Positions 14,643 through 17,532 of a stretch of 17,532 nt of DNA are shown piece by piece. The stretch lies in assembly GCA_964632015.1 (NCBI GenBank), contig CAZWAT010000038.1, positions 1 to 17,532 on the forward strand. The letters are read 5' to 3'. Within the stretch, counting starts at the first letter, position 1; each line of letters opens with the position of its first letter. Source of the stretch: JAAYCO01 sp964632015. Lineage in GTDB: Bacteria; Planctomycetota; Phycisphaerae; SM23-33. Both the position numbers and the translations under genes were made by a program. The notes under the pieces are model-generated. The model saw only the letters and a list, made by a program, of their open reading frames with translations. It was not told the DNA's origin and did no database searches.

Positions 14643-14854
14643 TCCTCGGGAGTGACAAGGTCGCTGGCAAGCCACATGCCGCATCGGGGGCAGCGAATGC
14701 GGGTCTTAGGCCCGCCGGAGGTCTCGACAACCTCTTCTTCAAGCTCGCTTTCGCCCTCCGTGGGAAGATCGGAACTGTCGTCGGTGTTATCAGACATGGT
14801 CGCTTCGACGATTCCGCAATGAGGGCAATGCACGATGTATTTATCGCTGTTCAT
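14639..14854 (-). CDS. Small zinc-ribbon protein with an acidic linker
   Basis: The 71-residue product has two CxxC knuckles, HCPHCG (Cys10, Cys13) and RCPRCG (Cys55, Cys58). They are joined by a strongly acidic, serine-rich stretch at about residues 21-46 (for example SDNTDDSSDLPTEGESELEE). The four cysteines probably bind one zinc ion, with the acidic segment as a loop. The family and function are unknown to me. I choose ATG 14854 because AAGGA lies six bases upstream; the longer open frame up to 15043 overlaps the helicase gene and its extra residues look like noise. An extended -10 (TGGTATAAT) lies at 14896-14888. Neighbours are a DinG-like helicase upstream and a DUF1540 protein downstream. 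Confidence 0.75.
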   Translation of the reverse strand: MNSDKYIVHCPHCGIVEATMSDNTDDSSDLPTEGESELEEEVVETSGGPKTRIRCPRCGMWLASDLVTPED

Positions 14855-14887
14855 ATCGGGTCCTTGCAATGTGCGACAGATATGAGA

Positions 14888-14896
14888 ATTATACCA
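14888..14896 (-). promoter_or_regulatory. Extended -10 promoter for the zinc-ribbon gene
   Basis: TGGTATAAT on the minus strand is a perfect TATAAT with the TGn extension, which can replace a -35 box. None is seen upstream at 17 bases. It leaves a leader of about 26 bases containing AAGGA. Confidence 0.6.
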
Positions 14897-14954
14897 TCGA
14901 ATCCGTAAGCACACACGACGCAGATCAATCGGGTGCGAGGCGCGCGACAGCACT

Positions 14955-16979
14955 TCATTCCAGTGAAATTGAAGACGAGTCCCAAGGGTCATCCTGCTCG
15001 GGTCGGTTCCTGTTTCGCCAATACTCGTCGCGTACAACTTCAATGTCCGGCAGTGCCGTTATAAATCCTCTACCGTAATGCTTTGTCACTATTCGATGGT
15101 CAAGCACAACGATAATGCCCTTGTCTTCGGTGCTTCGTATGAGCCTGCCGAACCCCTGCTTGAACAGTATCACCGCCTCGGGCAACTGGTATTGGGCGAA
15201 GGGGTTTCCACCTTCCAGGCGTATTGCGTCTATGCGGGCCTCTGTCAGCGGCGCGTCGGGCACGGCAAACGGAAGCTTGACGATTATGACGTTCGACAGG
15301 GCCTCGCCGCTTACATCCACCCCCTGCCAGAAGCTCATCGTTCCCAGCAGCACTGACGGCCGGGCTCGAAACTCTTCGAGCATTGCGCTTCTGGATTTCC
15401 GTCTACCCTGCACCAGCAACGGCCAGCCCCTCTCGTCGCAGAAGTCTTCAAGTCCCTCCGCGGCTGCGAGCATCATCGAGTAGCTCGTGAAGAGGATGAA
15501 GCATTTTCCCACGCTGGTATTGAGGTAGTATTTCATCGCATCCACGGCTGCGGGTACGAAATGGTTCGTGTCGTTGGGGTTGCCCAGCCGAGTCTCGACA
15601 TACAGCTTCGCCTGCCTGCGATAGTTGAACGGGCTTGCGACCTGCAACTCCCTGCCCTCTTCGAGTCCCAACCTGCCGCGGACATACTCGAAACCATGCC
15701 TGCCCCCGCGCGCGGTTGAAAGCGTCGCACTGGTCAGAATTGCCGATTGCACTTCGTTGAACAACAAGTCACGGATGATCGGCGCGACGTTGATGGGTGC
15801 GCACGCGAGCGAAATCGTCGTGCTCTTGGGCCCCCGCATTCGTTTGTCGATCCAGTATGCGTGCTCGGGCTGTTTCTGGGACAGAAGCGCCTCTACCTGG
15901 TCAGCCAGTTCACCGACCCGCTGCTCCCAGACAATGAACTCGAAGTTGGCGTCATCGTCGTCATCCTTGGGGCGCAGCGCCTTGAGGCACTTGCGAACCT
16001 CTCGCAAAGCGGGGCTCAGCACATCAGGTACAATTCCGCCCTCGCGAATCCTACCGTTGTTCGCCAGGGCCGGGCCTCTGTAGCTTCCCAGGCTTTCGAA
16101 GAATCCATCCGCGGCGAGTTGAGCCCGCTTTAGAGTCTCTATGGCGTCAACATTGCCTATCAACGACAACAGCCCCTTATCGGTCTTGTCGTTGTAAAGC
16201 TCACGCAGCACGTAATTTACTGCTGCCGATGTCACGCTGGACCCGAAATGGTTGCCCGCGACAGACTCGATAGTGTGGGCCTCGTCAAGAACAACAAGAT
16301 CGTAATCGCCAAGCAGATTGACAGCGTTTCGGCGCAACGCCAGGTCAGAGAAATACATGGCATGGTTGACAACCAGGATGTCTGCCTTGTGCATCCGCCT
16401 TCGGGCCGCCTGAAGATGGCACTTTGAGTAATAACTGCACTTCGCCCCCTTGCACATTCCCTGCTGAGCGCGAACGCGTTCCCAGATGCTCATGTCGAGG
16501 TCGAAATCAATATCCTGAAGCGACCCTCCGCGTGTCTTCATCGCCCAATGGGCAAGGTTGGTGAGTTGACCCTGCTGTGGCGCGACAAACAGCTTGGCAA
16601 CAGACTTCATTGCAAGCTCTAACCTACGGAAGCACAAATAGTTATGCCTGCCTTTTCCCAGCACCGCCGAGAACTCCATCCCTAGCACCTTCGCCAGGAA
16701 CGGAAGATCCTTTGCGATGATCTGCTCCTGCAAGGCGATTGTGTAGGTCGAGACCACCACCCGCTTTTGCTTCTGGGCGACCTGCATTATCGCCGGTACG
16801 AGATATGCGAAGCTCTTGCCCACCCCGGTTCCCGCCTCCGACAGAAGGTGTTGCTTGTCTTCGAAGGCGCTCCACACGGCACGGGCCATCTCGATCTGCT
16901 CGTCCCTGCGTTCGTATCCACCCAGAGAACGCGCGATGAGTCCGCCTGGGCCGAGGATTTCCTCAATACTCAACGACAT
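14955..16979 (-). CDS. dinG: DinG/YoaA-type ATP-dependent helicase with Fe-S cluster cysteines (XPD-like)
   Basis: The 674-residue product is a superfamily 2 helicase of the XPD/DinG group. Visible motifs are the Walker A EAGTGVGKS (48-56), VVVSTYTIALQEQ (motif Ia), VNHAMYF, DEAH (232-235), TSATLS, the late motif GTMSFWQGVDVSGEALSNV and motif VI QGFGRLIRS. Four cysteines between motif Ia and DEAH, Cys116, Cys176, Cys181 and Cys187, fit the 4Fe-4S ligands of the family. Such enzymes unwind DNA with a 5'-to-3' polarity and help resolve R-loops, forks or damage. Whether this one is closer to DinG or YoaA cannot be told by eye. ATG 16979 lies inside the end of the upstream membrane-protein gene, with a 17-base overlap. 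The ribosome binding site is weak (AGGA about 13 bases upstream), so coupled translation is plausible. Confidence 0.9.
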   Translation of the reverse strand: MSLSIEEILGPGGLIARSLGGYERRDEQIEMARAVWSAFEDKQHLLSEAGTGVGKSFAYLVPAIMQVAQKQKRVVVSTYTIALQEQIIAKDLPFLAKVLGMEFSAVLGKGRHNYLCFRRLELAMKSVAKLFVAPQQGQLTNLAHWAMKTRGGSLQDIDFDLDMSIWERVRAQQGMCKGAKCSYYSKCHLQAARRRMHKADILVVNHAMYFSDLALRRNAVNLLGDYDLVVLDEAHTIESVAGNHFGSSVTSAAVNYVLRELYNDKTDKGLLSLIGNVDAIETLKRAQLAADGFFESLGSYRGPALANNGRIREGGIVPDVLSPALREVRKCLKALRPKDDDDDANFEFIVWEQRVGELADQVEALLSQKQPEHAYWIDKRMRGPKSTTISLACAPINVAPIIRDLLFNEVQSAILTSATLSTARGGRHGFEYVRGRLGLEEGRELQVASPFNYRRQAKLYVETRLGNPNDTNHFVPAAVDAMKYYLNTSVGKCFILFTSYSMMLAAAEGLEDFCDERGWPLLVQGRRKSRSAMLEEFRARPSVLLGTMSFWQGVDVSGEALSNVIIVKLPFAVPDAPLTEARIDAIRLEGGNPFAQYQLPEAVILFKQGFGRLIRSTEDKGIIVVLDHRIVTKHYGRGFITALPDIEVVRDEYWRNRNRPEQDDPWDSSSISLE

Positions 16980-17433
16980 GCGCGATGTGCGTTCCTATGG
17001 CGTCTTTGGTAACGTCAGTGGGATTGGTCAGTAGTGTGAAGAATTGGATTACAAACCAGACGGTTATAACCGAAGTTATCAAGGTAATGACTGTCGCCAG
17101 GATTGTAATGAACGTCCTGCCCCTGACGACGGTGGATCTCATCGACGAGGTGATTCTCTCCTTCGCCAACGTCAGCATCGCCAGCATGACCGACCCGACT
17201 GTCACCCAGATGCTTATTGAATGAATCCCACTATATATATACACACATTTGCTAACTGGCACGTCCTCCGGTTTTGAGCTTTTGAGCATGTACTGCATCT
17301 GGCCGTCGTCTGACTGTACCACCCTGCCATGGATTGCCTCGCCCCCGATGTGCATATAAATAATCGAGTAGGCAAGAAAGTTCGCCAGCCCGATCATGAT
17401 GATCCAGATGCATATTATGGTTCGGCGGTCCAT
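16963..17433 (-). CDS. Small membrane protein with three predicted helices, overlapping the helicase start
   Basis: I do not recognise a family. The 156-residue product has hydrophobic segments at about residues 6-28, 69-90 and 108-134. These are separated by a polar stretch (31-65) that contains GEAIHGRVVQSDDGQMQ and a short basic loop (91-107). The tail after the third helix is about 20 residues. It is most likely an inner-membrane protein. Its last codons overlap the first 17 bases of the dinG-like gene in another frame, which suggests one transcript and perhaps coupled translation. ATG 17433 is the first start in the frame, but the frame stays open to the window edge, so a longer protein cannot be excluded. 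The ribosome binding site is weak (GGGAA). No known domain links it to the helicase. Confidence 0.65.
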   Translation of the reverse strand: MDRRTIICIWIIMIGLANFLAYSIIYMHIGGEAIHGRVVQSDDGQMQYMLKSSKPEDVPVSKCVYIYSGIHSISIWVTVGSVMLAMLTLAKERITSSMRSTVVRGRTFITILATVITLITSVITVWFVIQFFTLLTNPTDVTKDAIGTHIAHVVEY

Positions 17434-17447
17434 GCTGGTGGTTCCCG

Positions 17448-17532
17448 TCAGTCTATGAGCCTTTCCGTCGGGCTTGACGCGGTGGCGTAGAGCTTGCGTT
17501 GAATCCTGCCGCTGCGCCTGGCAAGATATCCG
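17448..17532 (-). CDS. Possible C-terminal end of a further gene, partial
   Basis: From the window edge one minus-strand frame reads GYLARRSGRIQRKLYATASS and ends with LID and a TGA at 17450-17448, 14 bases before the membrane-protein start. The basic, compact sequence and the short gap are typical of an upstream operon partner, but 27 residues are too few to name it. The alternative is that the neighbouring membrane-protein frame extends through this stretch, since it is also open. Confidence 0.35.
   Translation of the reverse strand, partial: GYLARRSGRIQRKLYATASSPTERLID

Noticed and set aside
14855..15043. Upstream extension of the zinc-ribbon protein to 15043
   Set aside because: It would overlap the helicase end, lacks a ribosome binding site and adds residues without any recognisable feature, whereas AAGGA precedes ATG 14854.
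1..17532. CRISPR array, prophage, insertion sequence, tRNA, rRNA or defence system
   Set aside because: No regularly spaced repeats, transposase, integrase, phage structural gene, tRNA-like fold or defence gene was seen. The UPF0175 gene is the only toxin-antitoxin-like element, and it has no partner.

Overview
This window is an ordinary-looking chromosomal segment of a bacterium with moderately GC-rich DNA, no phage or IS content and no RNA genes that I can see. The gene styles suggest Planctomycetota, possibly class Phycisphaerae. The main clues are several genes without Shine-Dalgarno sites whose -10 box sits a few bases before the ATG, a TopA with four C-terminal zinc ribbons, and small zinc-binding proteins. 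This assignment is an inference by eye with moderate to low certainty.

Layout. 1-1901, plus strand: the C-terminal part of a SpoIIE/RsbU-type PP2C phosphatase; rplU (ribosomal protein L21) with a textbook promoter and terminator; a small LysM lipoprotein; an orphan UPF0175-type small protein. 1903-3027, minus strand: a GT4-like glycosyltransferase convergent with the UPF0175 gene. 3352-6125, plus strand: a two-gene serine-synthesis operon, a class V aminotransferase followed by serA, closed by a strong terminator. 6209-10633, minus strand: an alkaline-phosphatase-superfamily protein, a phosphoketolase and a bifunctional-nuclease (BFN/DUF151) protein. 10659-14273, plus strand: a membrane-anchored hypothetical protein with an apparent internal duplication, then topA. 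14275-17532, minus strand: a DUF1540 protein, a small zinc-ribbon protein, a DinG/XPD-type Fe-S helicase, a small three-helix membrane protein overlapping the helicase start, and the end of a further gene at the window edge.

How the genes work together. The aminotransferase and SerA would carry out the first two steps from 3-phosphoglycerate to phosphoserine. Phosphoketolase gives an acetyl-phosphate branch from sugar phosphates. TopA and the DinG-like helicase act on DNA topology and repair. The other genes do not form one pathway.

I see no clear new multi-gene system. The most interesting signals are regulatory. A symmetric -10 box (ATTATAAT, 10643-10650) appears to drive two divergent, nearly leaderless genes. 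A palindrome covers the ribosome binding site of the aminotransferase gene. A 13-bp direct repeat lies upstream of the UPF0175 gene. At the protein level, the points worth checking are a glycosyltransferase lacking the usual EX7E glutamates, an internal duplication in the 10659 protein, a DUF1540 protein with two identically spaced cysteine quartets, and a topA with an enlarged central region.
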